27,773 nucleotides of DNA, taken from Betaproteobacteria bacterium UBA5216 (GTDB lineage: Bacteria > Pseudomonadota > Gammaproteobacteria > Burkholderiales > SG8-41). Position numbers and translations under genes: made by a program. The notes beneath the pieces are model-generated. The model saw nothing but the letters and a program-made list of their open reading frames with translations. It made no database searches and was not told the DNA's origin. This document shows, piece after piece, positions 1-7,034 of this stretch (position 1 is the stretch's first letter; every line of letters begins with the position of its first letter). The stretch spans positions 1 to 27,773 of the forward strand of contig DHVE01000074.1 in assembly GCA_002412495.1 (NCBI GenBank), in the 5' to 3' direction.

Positions 1-9
1 TTTCTTCAT
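1..9 (-). CDS. 5' end of a gene running out of the window
   Basis: Only the first three codons (Met-Lys-Lys) are inside the window. The start is supported by a perfect Shine-Dalgarno AGGAGG on the minus strand (plus-strand 15-20), five bases before the ATG. It lies 58 bases after the stop of the upstream hypothetical gene in the same direction, so the two may be co-transcribed. Nothing can be said about the product. Confidence 0.5.
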
Positions 10-67
10 CTGAACCTCCTGGCGGGTTAACAATGCCAGAAAGCTCTACTTTTCGCTGGTCCGCAAT

Positions 68-484
68 TCAGGGGAGCTTACGGTTTTGCTTGGCGGTGTC
101 TCGCAAGACCTTGGAAAGTTGCCCCACTACTTTTGCGGTGTCACTTTTCTTTGTCCATATATCTTTGATGCTCTTGAGTATGTTTTGAACTAAGAGTCCC
201 AACGCTGCTTTGTAGATTTCACCGTGGACGGCGTACTGGTGGAGGGTTGTTGCGAGAAAGAGAACGTACTCGTAACTGCCTTTCTTTGGAACGCCGGCAT
301 AGCAGTAAAACTCTTTCTTGTAATTCCCGTGGGGAACAACGCCAAATTGGCAATAGTGTCCTACGGCGGTATAGAGCTTCGATGCTCCGAGCAGTGATTC
401 CCCTAGCGCCTGGGCATTAATTACGTTTCTATCTGCATCATTTCCCGTATATATAACGGGAACCGGTGAAATAAAGTCGGTCAT
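68..484 (-). CDS. hypothetical protein, 138 aa
   Basis: I do not recognise this protein. The ATG at 484 is chosen over an in-frame ATG at 505 because AGGGGG precedes it by five bases. The product begins MTDFISPVPVIYTGND. It shows no signal peptide and no clear transmembrane segment. The middle is rich in Tyr, His and Phe (for example HYCQFGV, EFYCYAG), and the C-terminus is Lys-rich and probably helical (KDIWTKKSDTAKVVG). Base composition is visibly more AT-rich than the catabolic genes further in, and the next gene is a toxin-antitoxin pair, so recent acquisition is plausible. A fair promoter lies just upstream and another gene starts just downstream. Its role is unknown. Confidence 0.6.
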   Translation of the reverse strand: MTDFISPVPVIYTGNDADRNVINAQALGESLLGASKLYTAVGHYCQFGVVPHGNYKKEFYCYAGVPKKGSYEYVLFLATTLHQYAVHGEIYKAALGLLVQNILKSIKDIWTKKSDTAKVVGQLSKVLRDTAKQNRKLP

Positions 485-507
485 TGCGCCCCCCTGAAGT
501 TGCAACG

Positions 508-536
508 ATAATGACCGATCACCATATCCATGTAAA
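508..536 (-). promoter_or_regulatory. sigma70-like promoter for the hypothetical gene
   Basis: On the minus strand, TTTACA (plus-strand 531-536) is followed after 17 bases by CATTAT (508-513), a good -35 with a moderate -10. The predicted transcript would start near 501, about 17 bases before the ATG at 484, leaving room for the AGGGGG ribosome-binding site. Confidence 0.45.
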
Positions 537-682
537 GGTCATATGGGAAGAAATATGTGATGGAGGGCCTAGATGCCTTTGGAGAGCCATAAGGCTTGTC
601 TGTCCGGCCCGCTTTCTGTTCTCCCAGTCCAAAGCCTCGCGCTCGCTTCGCAGCGCGCCGCACGCATACGTCGCCGCTAGCC

Positions 683-714
683 CGTGTAGGGCGCAATCGT
701 TATTGCGCGGTATG
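683..714 (+). repeat. short palindromic intergenic repeat, copy 1
   Basis: The core GCGCAAT-CGTT-ATTGCGC forms a 7-bp stem with a 4-base loop, flanked by GTGTAGG and GGTATG. This has the layout of the GTAGGG(T/C)GCAATA...TATTGC(G/A)CC elements I associate with intergenic spaces of many environmental proteobacteria. A diverged inverted copy lies 16 bases further on. The assignment to that family is from memory; the palindrome is seen directly. Confidence 0.5.
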
Positions 715-730
715 ATTCATTCGCACATCA

Positions 731-769
731 CATATGGCGCAATGCACTTACGCCTATTGACGTGCTACG
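731..769 (-). repeat. short palindromic intergenic repeat, diverged copy 2 (inverted)
   Basis: Read on the minus strand it runs CGTAG, a degraded GCGCAATA-like arm, GGCGTAAGT, then ATTGCGCCATATG. The arms and outer CGTAG/CATATG boxes match copy 1 in the opposite orientation, although the first arm has decayed. Together the two copies fill the space between the toxin gene and the hypothetical gene. Confidence 0.4.
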
Positions 770-781
770 CGAATACGGTGC

Positions 782-1201
782 TCACGCTTCCCAAGGATTA
801 ATTACACCCACCCCCGCGGCAACAAACGGCGCGGTATCGCGCGTGGCAACCACAAATCCATGCACGGACGCGATGGCCGCAATCTGCCCATCGGCAACCG
901 AGATGTGACGGCCCGTTGCTCGCGCTCGGCCGATCAGCGGCGCGAAGGCGATGGCTGCGTGCTCATCGAACGCGAGGATGCGCGAGCCGAACAAGTTTGT
1001 GAGCAGTTCGCGTAGTGCGTCACCGAGTCCGGCCTTGCGCTTGCTGTCTGGCAGAATAGCCACGCCGACCAATAGTTCGGAAAGGCTGGTTGCCGTGAGG
1101 TAGAGCGTTTCTGCGGCTTGCTTGTCCAGCCAGGCCTGCACGGCCGGGTTTGCGTTGGGCTTTAGCGGTTCGGAGATGACGTTGGTGTCGAGAACAATCA
1201 T
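782..1201 (-). CDS. fitB: FitB/VapC-type PIN-domain toxin ribonuclease
   Basis: Toxin of a type II toxin-antitoxin module, a Mg2+-dependent PIN-domain RNase that cleaves RNA when its antitoxin is degraded. The 139-aa product opens MIVLDTNVISEPL and ends in INPWEA, closely resembling Neisseria FitB from end to end. The expected acidic residues are present: D5, E42 (SELLVG), D104 (SVADGQIAA) and D122 (ATRDTAPF). The start is set by the ATGA overlap with the antitoxin stop, which implies translational coupling. A longer in-frame reading upstream only overlaps the antitoxin and is not real. Length and catalytic set look intact, so the toxin is probably active. FitB rather than generic VapC is chosen because of the paired FitA-type antitoxin. 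Confidence 0.9.
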   Translation of the reverse strand: MIVLDTNVISEPLKPNANPAVQAWLDKQAAETLYLTATSLSELLVGVAILPDSKRKAGLGDALRELLTNLFGSRILAFDEHAAIAFAPLIGRARATGRHISVADGQIAAIASVHGFVVATRDTAPFVAAGVGVINPWEA

Positions 1202-1437
1202 TCGAAACGCGCCGGGTCGGTCGGCGTTTGATCGCGGGTCACGTCCAGTTCGATGCCGCCAAACTGGCTGGCCAATGACGCCAGCGCCGAGCCGACTTTT
1301 ACGCGCTCTTCGGGACGCACGGCGTCTTCGAGTATCTTGCGAATCTCGGCTTCGGTGCTGCGGCCACACCGCGCCGCACGTAATTTGAGCGCGCGATGCG
1401 TTTCCTCGGGGAGGTTACGGACGGTGACGGACGCCAT
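1198..1437 (-). CDS. fitA: FitA-type ribbon-helix-helix antitoxin
   Basis: Antitoxin and autorepressor of the pair, 79 aa. Residues 1-45 (MASVTVRNLPEETHRALK, then GRSTEAEIRKILEDA) form a ribbon-helix-helix DNA-binding domain. The C-terminal tail (GSALASLASQFGGIEL) matches the segment that wraps the toxin in FitAB. The ATG at 1437 has AGGAG six bases upstream. A longer reading to 1476 would add 13 residues but lacks such support and would run into the promoter region. Its TGA overlaps the toxin ATG by four bases. The product is expected to bind the palindromes just upstream, alone or with FitB. Confidence 0.88.
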   Translation of the reverse strand: MASVTVRNLPEETHRALKLRAARCGRSTEAEIRKILEDAVRPEERVKVGSALASLASQFGGIELDVTRDQTPTDPARFE

Positions 1438-1480
1438 TTTTCGCTCCTGTGCTTGATGCAAAATAATTGAATCCAAGAAA

Positions 1481-1513
1481 ATGATATCATATTTTAAAAA
1501 TTGATATCAATTT
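1481..1513 (-). promoter_or_regulatory. fitAB promoter with two palindromic operator sites
   Basis: Two palindromes share the core TGATATCA: a 10-bp one at 1481-1490 and a perfect 16-bp one (AAATTGATATCAATTT) at 1498-1513. Their centres are 20 bp apart, two helical turns. On the minus strand TTGATA (1505-1510) and TATCAT (1481-1486) with an 18-base spacer could be the -35 and -10, so each palindrome would cover one promoter element. This fits autorepression by FitA or FitAB. Confidence 0.65.
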
Positions 1514-1628
1514 GTTGGTGGCATCTATTCCGTATCGACTGAATTATGCAATATATTGATTTTATTCAATTAATTTTGACGTAAGTGACCGCTGTTTTAG
1601 CCGCCGCAGTCCTTGGGTCAGGCGCAAA

Positions 1629-1652
1629 GCCCTTCTGTTAGCCCTCCTGTTA
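1629..1652 (+). repeat. two-copy 12-bp tandem repeat
   Basis: GCCCTTCTGTTA is followed directly by GCCCTCCTGTTA (one mismatch) and a third partial unit GCC. It lies just past the stop of the zinc-ribbon membrane protein, in a gap that otherwise holds only the fitAB operator. No function is apparent. Confidence 0.5.
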
Positions 1653-1654
1653 GC

Positions 1655-2641
1655 CTATAGTCGCCTTCTGTTTTCCCACTCCGAGGCCCTACGCATGGAC
1701 CGCCGCGCTTCAATTTCCGACTTCGCCCGCCACGCGCCCCACGCGTACACCAGCGCCAGCGCCAACAGGCAGCACAGCCCCAGCGCGAAATAACGACCCA
1801 CGAGCGTTTCATGACTCCAGCCGTGGTCTTGCACCAGCTTCATGGCATCGGAGGCGATGCCGTCCATGGTGCCGAATGGTATGGCGCCTTCGTCCTTGCG
1901 CGATTTCCACCACGTCGCGTAGATGTCGACGAATGACGCGGCGCCGATAGCGACAAATCCCCAGCGCAGAGAGCCTTTGTACAGTTGTGTGTGTTTGCCA
2001 AAGTAGAAGCTCGCCATCAGTAGAATGGCGAGGATCATGCCCATGCCGTCGCCACCGAAGGTGATCCACATTTGCGCGGTGTTCGTGCTGACGATCAGGG
2101 TGCCGATGGCTTGCAGCACCAGCAGGGTGCCGCACACATAAACGAACGGCATGATGCGCGCCTGACGGGCGCGATACATGCCGTAGCCCAGTGTGCCGGC
2201 GAGCACGAGCGGCGTGATAAAACCGCGCTCCTCGGGAATCAGGGTTTTCCATAGCGTCGGTATCGCGGAAAAACCGCACAACCACGCTGTCACCGCGTGA
2301 CCAAATTCATGCACCGGCATGGTCAAAAAAATACGCTGCAGCGACGCGCCGAGTCCGGAGGCATGAAACACCATCGCGATGCATAACATGACAGGAATCG
2401 CGGCGAGGCAAAACCGGTATTCGAGTTCCGGATCATCGACCGCTTTCCATTCAGCGGGCGGCGCATCGGCATCCATCATCTCGGCGCCATCCACGGTTTC
2501 CATCACGACCGGCGCCGGTTCGGCGGGGGCCACGCGCCCGTGCGCCTTGATCGCTTCGGCCTTGCCGTAATCGGCGCCGCAGCGCGGGCAGGTGGTCCCC
2601 GAGTCGCGGGGCGCGGAACACCAGGGGCAGGTCGCAGTCAT
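1655..2641 (-). CDS. zinc-ribbon membrane protein with HEFGH motif, M50-like putative metalloprotease
   Basis: A 328-aa protein with two visible parts. Residues 5-21 hold a zinc ribbon (CPWC...CPRC). A Pro/Ala-rich linker to about residue 75 is followed by an integral membrane region with roughly six to seven hydrophobic stretches. At 111-115 is HEFGH, set in a hydrophobic context (TMPVHEFGHAVTAWLCGF), the layout of the zinc-binding helix of site-2-type (M50) proteases. I do not see a clear NPDG-type second motif; the Asp in GGDGMG is the nearest candidate, so protease activity is inferred. The C-terminus is basic and probably cytoplasmic. A minus-strand TATAAC at 2661-2666 may be its -10. 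It follows the PrpD gene in the same direction after 56 bases. Confidence 0.7.
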   Translation of the reverse strand: MTATCPWCSAPRDSGTTCPRCGADYGKAEAIKAHGRVAPAEPAPVVMETVDGAEMMDADAPPAEWKAVDDPELEYRFCLAAIPVMLCIAMVFHASGLGASLQRIFLTMPVHEFGHAVTAWLCGFSAIPTLWKTLIPEERGFITPLVLAGTLGYGMYRARQARIMPFVYVCGTLLVLQAIGTLIVSTNTAQMWITFGGDGMGMILAILLMASFYFGKHTQLYKGSLRWGFVAIGAASFVDIYATWWKSRKDEGAIPFGTMDGIASDAMKLVQDHGWSHETLVGRYFALGLCCLLALALVYAWGAWRAKSEIEARRSMRRASEWENRRRL

Positions 2642-2697
2642 GTGATCAGGTGTGTGTAGGGTTATACAGACGATAAAGATCGAAAATTATTCGTGCT

Positions 2698-4215
2698 TCA
2701 GCTTTTTGCCAGCAACGGCCACAAGCCGTCAGACGATTTTTGCGTATCCAACTGGTTCAGCAGGGCGAGCAGTTGTTGCGCGGCGGCCGGTTTGATCGCG
2801 GTGGTCGCGCAAGTCATGAATTTCTCTTCGATGCGCGCGCGTGTCATGGGCACTTGCAGCGAGCCGGTGGGATGGTATTTCGCGCGTTCGATTTTGCGCC
2901 CATCGGCGAGGGTGATCGTGACCCTGGCGGGTGAGTCGTTGAGCACGTCGGCGTGTTCCTCGTAGGTTGTGAGTGACACCTTGCGCGCGAGGTCGCGCAC
3001 CACGGCGTCGTGCAGCGCCGCTTCGGTAAACGCCGGCAACATCGGCGCGCCGCGCGCCAGCGTGTAGGCAGCGAGATACGGGCCACTGAACTTGGCTTCT
3101 TCGACGGTGGTTGGGTAGCGCGCCGAATAGCGGCGGCCGGCGTACCGGGTGATAGCGACCTCGACATGCGTGATGTCCGCCAGCGCCACGCTGTCGCGCA
3201 ATTCGAGCGCGGCGTCGATGGCCGTATGGCCTAGCCCGCCGCTGGGATAAGGCTTTAAGCGGTAGCCTTGTTCCGCCAGCGCGTAGCGTTTGGCCAGATC
3301 CCGGAACGGTTCGAGCGACTGCGCGAGGCCGCGCGCGAAATTGTCATAGAAGCCATTGCGGCCTTCGAGCGCCGCGGCGCTGGCGGTAAAACCCCGCATG
3401 CCGAGCTGCACGGCGAGTATGCCGTTGCGCGCGGCCTGTCCGGCGTGCAGCGGCTTGGTCATGGTGCCGAAGTTCGCCGTCACGCCGCTCGCTAGCGAGG
3501 TGGTGATGCCGATGATGTCCGGCAGCGTTGCCTTGGGTGCCTTCATCAGCCGCGCGCAAGCGGCCGCCGCGGCCATGGTGCCGATGGTGCCGGTGGCATG
3601 CCAGTTGGCGAGCCGGAACAGCGTCGGCGCCGACTGCGCCAACTTTCCGCAGACCTCGGCGCCGATGATGAATGCCGAGAGAATTTCCGATGGCGGTGAT
3701 TTCATTGTCTCGGCCACCGGCAGGATTGCCGGAATCAATCCGGCAATCGCTTGCCCGGCGAAGTAGGTAAAGTCGTAATCAAGCGCGTGCGCGGAAACGC
3801 CATTGGCGAGCGCGGCGAGCTGCGGCGACGCGCGCAACGAGCGCCCCGCGATGGTGGCCGTGGGCGCGGCGCCCTCGAGTTGAATCATCTCGCACACGAT
3901 GTCCGTGGGTGCATGGTGGCTACCGCCCAGCATCACGCCGATGGTGTCGATGAAGGCCACGCGCGCGCGTTCGGTGACAATCGGCGGAACCGTCTTCAGA
4001 TCAAAGTTGACGATAAAGTCGGCAATCAATTGCGCGGGTTTGATGCCCGAATCCGCGATAGCGGGTACGGTGGTTCCGCCGCCGGTGGGGGATGTTGTCT
4101 GCGGTTGTGCCGCCAGTGGCCACGCCACCGCTGCGCCGCTGGCCGCACTGATGAAGGCCCGGCGGCCAAGTCGGGACAGATCGGGATCAACCGCGGGTCG
4201 TGGCGTTTTCGGCAT
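2698..4215 (-). CDS. MmgE/PrpD family protein with Tat signal peptide
   Basis: A 505-aa member of the MmgE/PrpD superfamily, whose best-known members are 2-methylcitrate dehydratase (PrpD) and cis-aconitate decarboxylase. Family features seen include DTIGVMLGGSHHA, the FGTMTKPLHAGQAARNG block, and KPYPSGGLGHTAIDA in place of the usual KxYPxC. The family core is usually about 450-460 aa; the surplus is an N-terminal leader with a twin-arginine motif (GRRAFISAASGAA) and a possible AxA-type cleavage region (PLAAQ). The product should therefore be exported folded to the periplasm, unusual for an enzyme family normally regarded as cytosolic. ATG 4215 is preferred; 4248 would lengthen the leader. 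The substrate is unknown. Confidence 0.85.
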   Translation of the reverse strand: MPKTPRPAVDPDLSRLGRRAFISAASGAAVAWPLAAQPQTTSPTGGGTTVPAIADSGIKPAQLIADFIVNFDLKTVPPIVTERARVAFIDTIGVMLGGSHHAPTDIVCEMIQLEGAAPTATIAGRSLRASPQLAALANGVSAHALDYDFTYFAGQAIAGLIPAILPVAETMKSPPSEILSAFIIGAEVCGKLAQSAPTLFRLANWHATGTIGTMAAAAACARLMKAPKATLPDIIGITTSLASGVTANFGTMTKPLHAGQAARNGILAVQLGMRGFTASAAALEGRNGFYDNFARGLAQSLEPFRDLAKRYALAEQGYRLKPYPSGGLGHTAIDAALELRDSVALADITHVEVAITRYAGRRYSARYPTTVEEAKFSGPYLAAYTLARGAPMLPAFTEAALHDAVVRDLARKVSLTTYEEHADVLNDSPARVTITLADGRKIERAKYHPTGSLQVPMTRARIEEKFMTCATTAIKPAAAQQLLALLNQLDTQKSSDGLWPLLAKS

Positions 4216-4352
4216 TGTTTTCACCAGCCCGCACAGTATCCGCCGCATGGTGAACCGTCAATCATGGAGGCCGTCGGGCGTAAGTCCGGCGGCATGGACC
4301 GCAAGCCTCGCCACGGAGATTTTCGGCTACAATTCCGCCGGTTATTGATCGC

Positions 4353-4374
4353 ACTACGTGTGTTGTAGTCTACA
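4353..4374. promoter_or_regulatory. overlapping inverted repeats, candidate operator
   Basis: ACTAC-N7-GTAGT (4353-4369) overlaps TGTAG-T-CTACA (4364-4374). Both lie in the 252-base space between the divergent PrpD-family and dienelactone hydrolase genes, about 100 bases before the latter. Overlapping dyads in a divergent intergenic region suggest a regulator-binding site. No regulator gene is in the window. Confidence 0.35.
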
Positions 4375-4467
4375 TTTTCTGCCGCCATCCATCCGACGGC
4401 GGCTCGCGCCGGCAATATTCTGTTAATTCTTTTAACCCTACTTTACGTTCGATAGAAAGGAAGCACC

Positions 4468-5214
4468 ATGGCATACGAAAGCATGATTGCGGAAACCATC
4501 ACGATCAGTGGCAATAACGGCGAGCCGATTTCGGCTTATGTGGCGCGCCCCATGGGGCCCGGACCGTTCCCGGGCGTGGTGTTGCTGCACCACATTCCGG
4601 GCTGGGACGAATGGTATCGCGACGCGACGCGCAAGTTCGCGCATTACGGTTATGCGGCGATCAGCCACAATATGTTTCACCGCGCGGGCGAAGGCCGCTC
4701 GGACGATATCGCGGCCAAGGTGCGCGCCGAGGGCGGCATACCCGACGCGCAGGCGATGGGCGACACGCAGGGCGCGGTGAAGTGGTTGCGCTCCCAGCCG
4801 TGGATCAACGGCAAGGTGGGCATGTTTGGTTCGTGCTCGGCGGGCCGGCAGACGTTTTTGTACGCGTGCCAGCACAAGGACATTGATTGCGCGGTGGAGT
4901 TGTGGGGCGGCCGCGTGGTGATGGCCAAGGAAGATTTGAATCCCAAGATGCCGGTGGCGCCAATTGATCTGACGGCTGGACTGTCGTGCCCGCTACTGGG
5001 CATTTTTGGTAACGAAGACAAGGCGCCCACGCCGGAGCAGGTCAACCAGCATGAGGCCGAACTCAAAAAACACGGCAAGAACTACGAGTTCCATCGTTAC
5101 GACGGCGCCGCTCACGGATTTTTCTACTACGACCGGCCGATGTATCGCGTGGAGCAGGCGCTTGACGGCTGGAAAAAAGTGTTTGCGTTCTACGAGAAGC
5201 ATCTCAAGAAGTAA
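4468..5214 (+). CDS. dienelactone hydrolase family protein
   Basis: An alpha/beta hydrolase of the dienelactone hydrolase (carboxymethylenebutenolidase) family, 248 aa, close to the usual length. The catalytic triad is visible: nucleophile C123 in GSCSAG, D184 in GNEDKAP and H216 in GAAHGFF. A cysteine nucleophile is the hallmark of true DLH-type enzymes, which open the lactone ring of dienelactones in chloroaromatic breakdown, although many homologues act on other esters or lactones. No signal peptide, so cytosolic. GAAAGGAAG precedes the ATG. The next gene starts two bases after the stop, so the two are co-translated. The specific substrate cannot be read from sequence. Confidence 0.88.
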   Translation: MAYESMIAETITISGNNGEPISAYVARPMGPGPFPGVVLLHHIPGWDEWYRDATRKFAHYGYAAISHNMFHRAGEGRSDDIAAKVRAEGGIPDAQAMGDTQGAVKWLRSQPWINGKVGMFGSCSAGRQTFLYACQHKDIDCAVELWGGRVVMAKEDLNPKMPVAPIDLTAGLSCPLLGIFGNEDKAPTPEQVNQHEAELKKHGKNYEFHRYDGAAHGFFYYDRPMYRVEQALDGWKKVFAFYEKHLKK

Positions 5215-5216
5215 CG

Positions 5217-5525
5217 ATGTGCACCTCCATCCTTGAGATCGTCAAGACCGATGGCATGGGCAAGGGGGGTGAAGGGTGGATCGACCTCACGCACGCCGTG
5301 GTGTCGTATGACCACCCGCACCATGCCATGTTCGAGGATGCCATCACGCTGGATTTCGTGAACTCGGCTCTCGGGCCGGGTTCACGCATCGCGCTGGAAA
5401 TTTCGCTCGATGCGGCCAAGGATCTGGCCGCTGCCTTGCAAAGCGCCATCGCGCAGGCGGAGTTCGGCGGGCGGGGCGGTTACGACGCGGTGCGGATCAC
5501 ACCGGCCGCGGAGGGAGGCGCGTAA
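5217..5525 (+). CDS. small conserved protein, DUF6295-like
   Basis: A 102-aa protein that begins MCTSILEIVKTDGMGKG and contains VVSYDHPHHAMFEDAITLDF, then an Ala-rich helix near the C-terminus. The MCT start, the GxGKGxxGW segment, the YDHPxHA segment and the LDFVN segment match my memory of the DUF6295 family, of unknown function. The conserved Cys2, Asp and His residues could bind a metal, which is inference. It begins two bases after the dienelactone hydrolase stop and very likely depends on it for translation, so the pair probably works together. No signal or membrane segment. Confidence 0.75.
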   Translation: MCTSILEIVKTDGMGKGGEGWIDLTHAVVSYDHPHHAMFEDAITLDFVNSALGPGSRIALEISLDAAKDLAAALQSAIAQAEFGGRGGYDAVRITPAAEGGA

Positions 5526-5555
5526 TCATTTGGCGCGGCTTCGCCCCGGCAGGGA

Positions 5556-6752
5556 TTACAGCCGCCCTTCGTCGATCGACAATCCCATCTTCTGTCTGCC
5601 AACCAGCTCGTAATACGCGAGGCGGCCCTGCATGTGCTGGGTAATGACGTGAATGTCCTGGAACTGGCGCTGGATGAGACCACCTTCGTTAATGGCGCTA
5701 CCGCCACACGCGGTGTAAATGCTTTCGACGACTTGCGCGGCGAGCCGGATGGCATGCGTGCCCGCGAGCCGCAGATGAATGCGCCGATCCATGCTGACCG
5801 CGCCGGTTTGTTTGGCTTCGTCCCAAATATCCGCGACGGCTTCCATCAAAAATGCGCGTCCGGAGCGCAGTGCGGCTTCCGCCTGGCCCACGGTAAACTG
5901 ACTGATCGCCTGATCGCGCAGCATGCCGGTCAGGTTACGCGGCGCCTTGGCGCCGGCCAGTTCGTAAAAAGCGTCGATGCAACTGCGCGCCACGCCCAGC
6001 GCGATGGCGCCATCCCCCGCCGCGAACGCCAGGGTCTGCCGGATGCAAAAACGCGTGCCGCCGCTGACCCGCGGCTGGTCGCCGGTGAGGACGGTGCGTT
6101 TTTCGGGCACAAACACATCGTTGACCTCGAAGTGGTTCGTGCCGGTGCCGCGCATGCCGCGCGTATGCCAGGTGTCGATGATCTGCGCCTCGGCCTTCGG
6201 CACGAAGCAGTAGCGAATTTCAGGCTTGCCATTGCGTTGCCGCACTTCGCCGTTTTCGATGACTTGTGTATGCGCTGCCACCCACGAGGCGTGACGGCAC
6301 CCGGTGCTGAATCCCTGCCGGGCCGTGACACGAAAACCGCCCGGCACTACCACGGCTTTTGCGGTGGGCGCGGGGCTGTTCGACACCACGCTGCGCGGCG
6401 TGTTGATCCACACCTCGCGCGCGGCATCGCGATCCATGTACGCGGAGAACGAGCCGAACGTGGCGCCCTGATTCACCGCCCACGCGGTGCTCGCATCGGC
6501 CTTGCCGATTTCCTCGACGGCCAGCACGTGCATCGGCAGATCGACTTCACCACCGCCGATCTCGCGCGGCACGCCCATCAAAAACAGACCGGCATCGGCA
6601 ATGGCCTCGAACAGCGGGCGCGGCAGCTCGCGATTTTTTTCGATCTCGTCGGCGCTGGCGCGTATCAACGGAGCGAGATTGCGGGCGGCTTCAAGTGGGG
6701 AGATTGCCGCGGCCGGTGCGGCGGAAGCGGGTGGGGCTGAGGGGGCGTTCAT
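5556..6752 (-). CDS. acyl-CoA dehydrogenase-fold flavoprotein, putative group D monooxygenase
   Basis: A protein of about 398 aa with the acyl-CoA dehydrogenase fold: an N-terminal helical domain (SADEIEKNRELPRPLFEAI), a middle beta domain (WHTRGMRGTGTNHFEVNDVFVP) and a C-terminal helical bundle ending with ACGGSAINEGG and QDIHVITQHMQGRLAYYELVGR. The final block resembles the DszC/HsaA-type flavin monooxygenases more than true acyl-CoA dehydrogenases, and I see no obvious catalytic Glu in the usual place. It may therefore hydroxylate an aromatic or heterocyclic substrate with reduced flavin supplied by a separate reductase, none being visible here. The ATG at 6752 is chosen; a GTG at 6767 is possible and neither has a strong ribosome-binding site. 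It is divergent from Bug A. Confidence 0.82.
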   Translation of the reverse strand: MNAPSAPPASAAPAAAISPLEAARNLAPLIRASADEIEKNRELPRPLFEAIADAGLFLMGVPREIGGGEVDLPMHVLAVEEIGKADASTAWAVNQGATFGSFSAYMDRDAAREVWINTPRSVVSNSPAPTAKAVVVPGGFRVTARQGFSTGCRHASWVAAHTQVIENGEVRQRNGKPEIRYCFVPKAEAQIIDTWHTRGMRGTGTNHFEVNDVFVPEKRTVLTGDQPRVSGGTRFCIRQTLAFAAGDGAIALGVARSCIDAFYELAGAKAPRNLTGMLRDQAISQFTVGQAEAALRSGRAFLMEAVADIWDEAKQTGAVSMDRRIHLRLAGTHAIRLAAQVVESIYTACGGSAINEGGLIQRQFQDIHVITQHMQGRLAYYELVGRQKMGLSIDEGRL

Positions 6753-6944
6753 GTCAAAAACACTCACTACGCAGTCGAAATAGGTTGTGGCGAGTGTCGC
6801 TAATCAACGCGCGTCAGTCAATAACCGGCGCGGAACTCCGTGACGGAATGGGGATACGCAGTCTCATGGGCGTGAATCAAGACGAATGCGTGGACTTTGG
6901 CGCGCGGTCTGATGCGGCTAATACGCCGTGTATGCTCGGCGGCG

Positions 6945-6973
6945 TTGACCCGTCACGGCGCGAACGATACATT
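6945..6973 (+). promoter_or_regulatory. sigma70-like promoter for Bug A
   Basis: TTGACC (6945-6950), a 17-base spacer and TACATT (6968-6973) make a near-consensus promoter. The predicted transcript starts near 6980, about 55 bases before the ATG at 7035. An 11-bp palindrome TCCGTGACGGA at 6837-6847 lies about 100 bases upstream and might be an operator. Confidence 0.55.
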
Positions 6974-7034
6974 GCGGACGGCTGCCGCGATGCGGGACGA
7001 GGTTAATGTTTCAGGATCAAGGGAGTCGGCAATC

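Noticed and set aside
484..801. Plus-strand open frame of 105 codons over the repeat pair
   Set aside because: It overlaps the end of the toxin gene and the palindromic repeats, has no family resemblance and no good ribosome-binding site.
1198..1476. Longer antitoxin start adding 13 residues
   Set aside because: The ATG at 1437 has a proper AGGAG and gives the usual FitA N-terminus MASVTVRNL; the longer form lies too close to the predicted transcript start.
6897..7034. Upstream extension of Bug A by 46 codons
   Set aside because: It would run through the TTGACC-N17-TACATT promoter, and the signal peptide begins cleanly at 7035.
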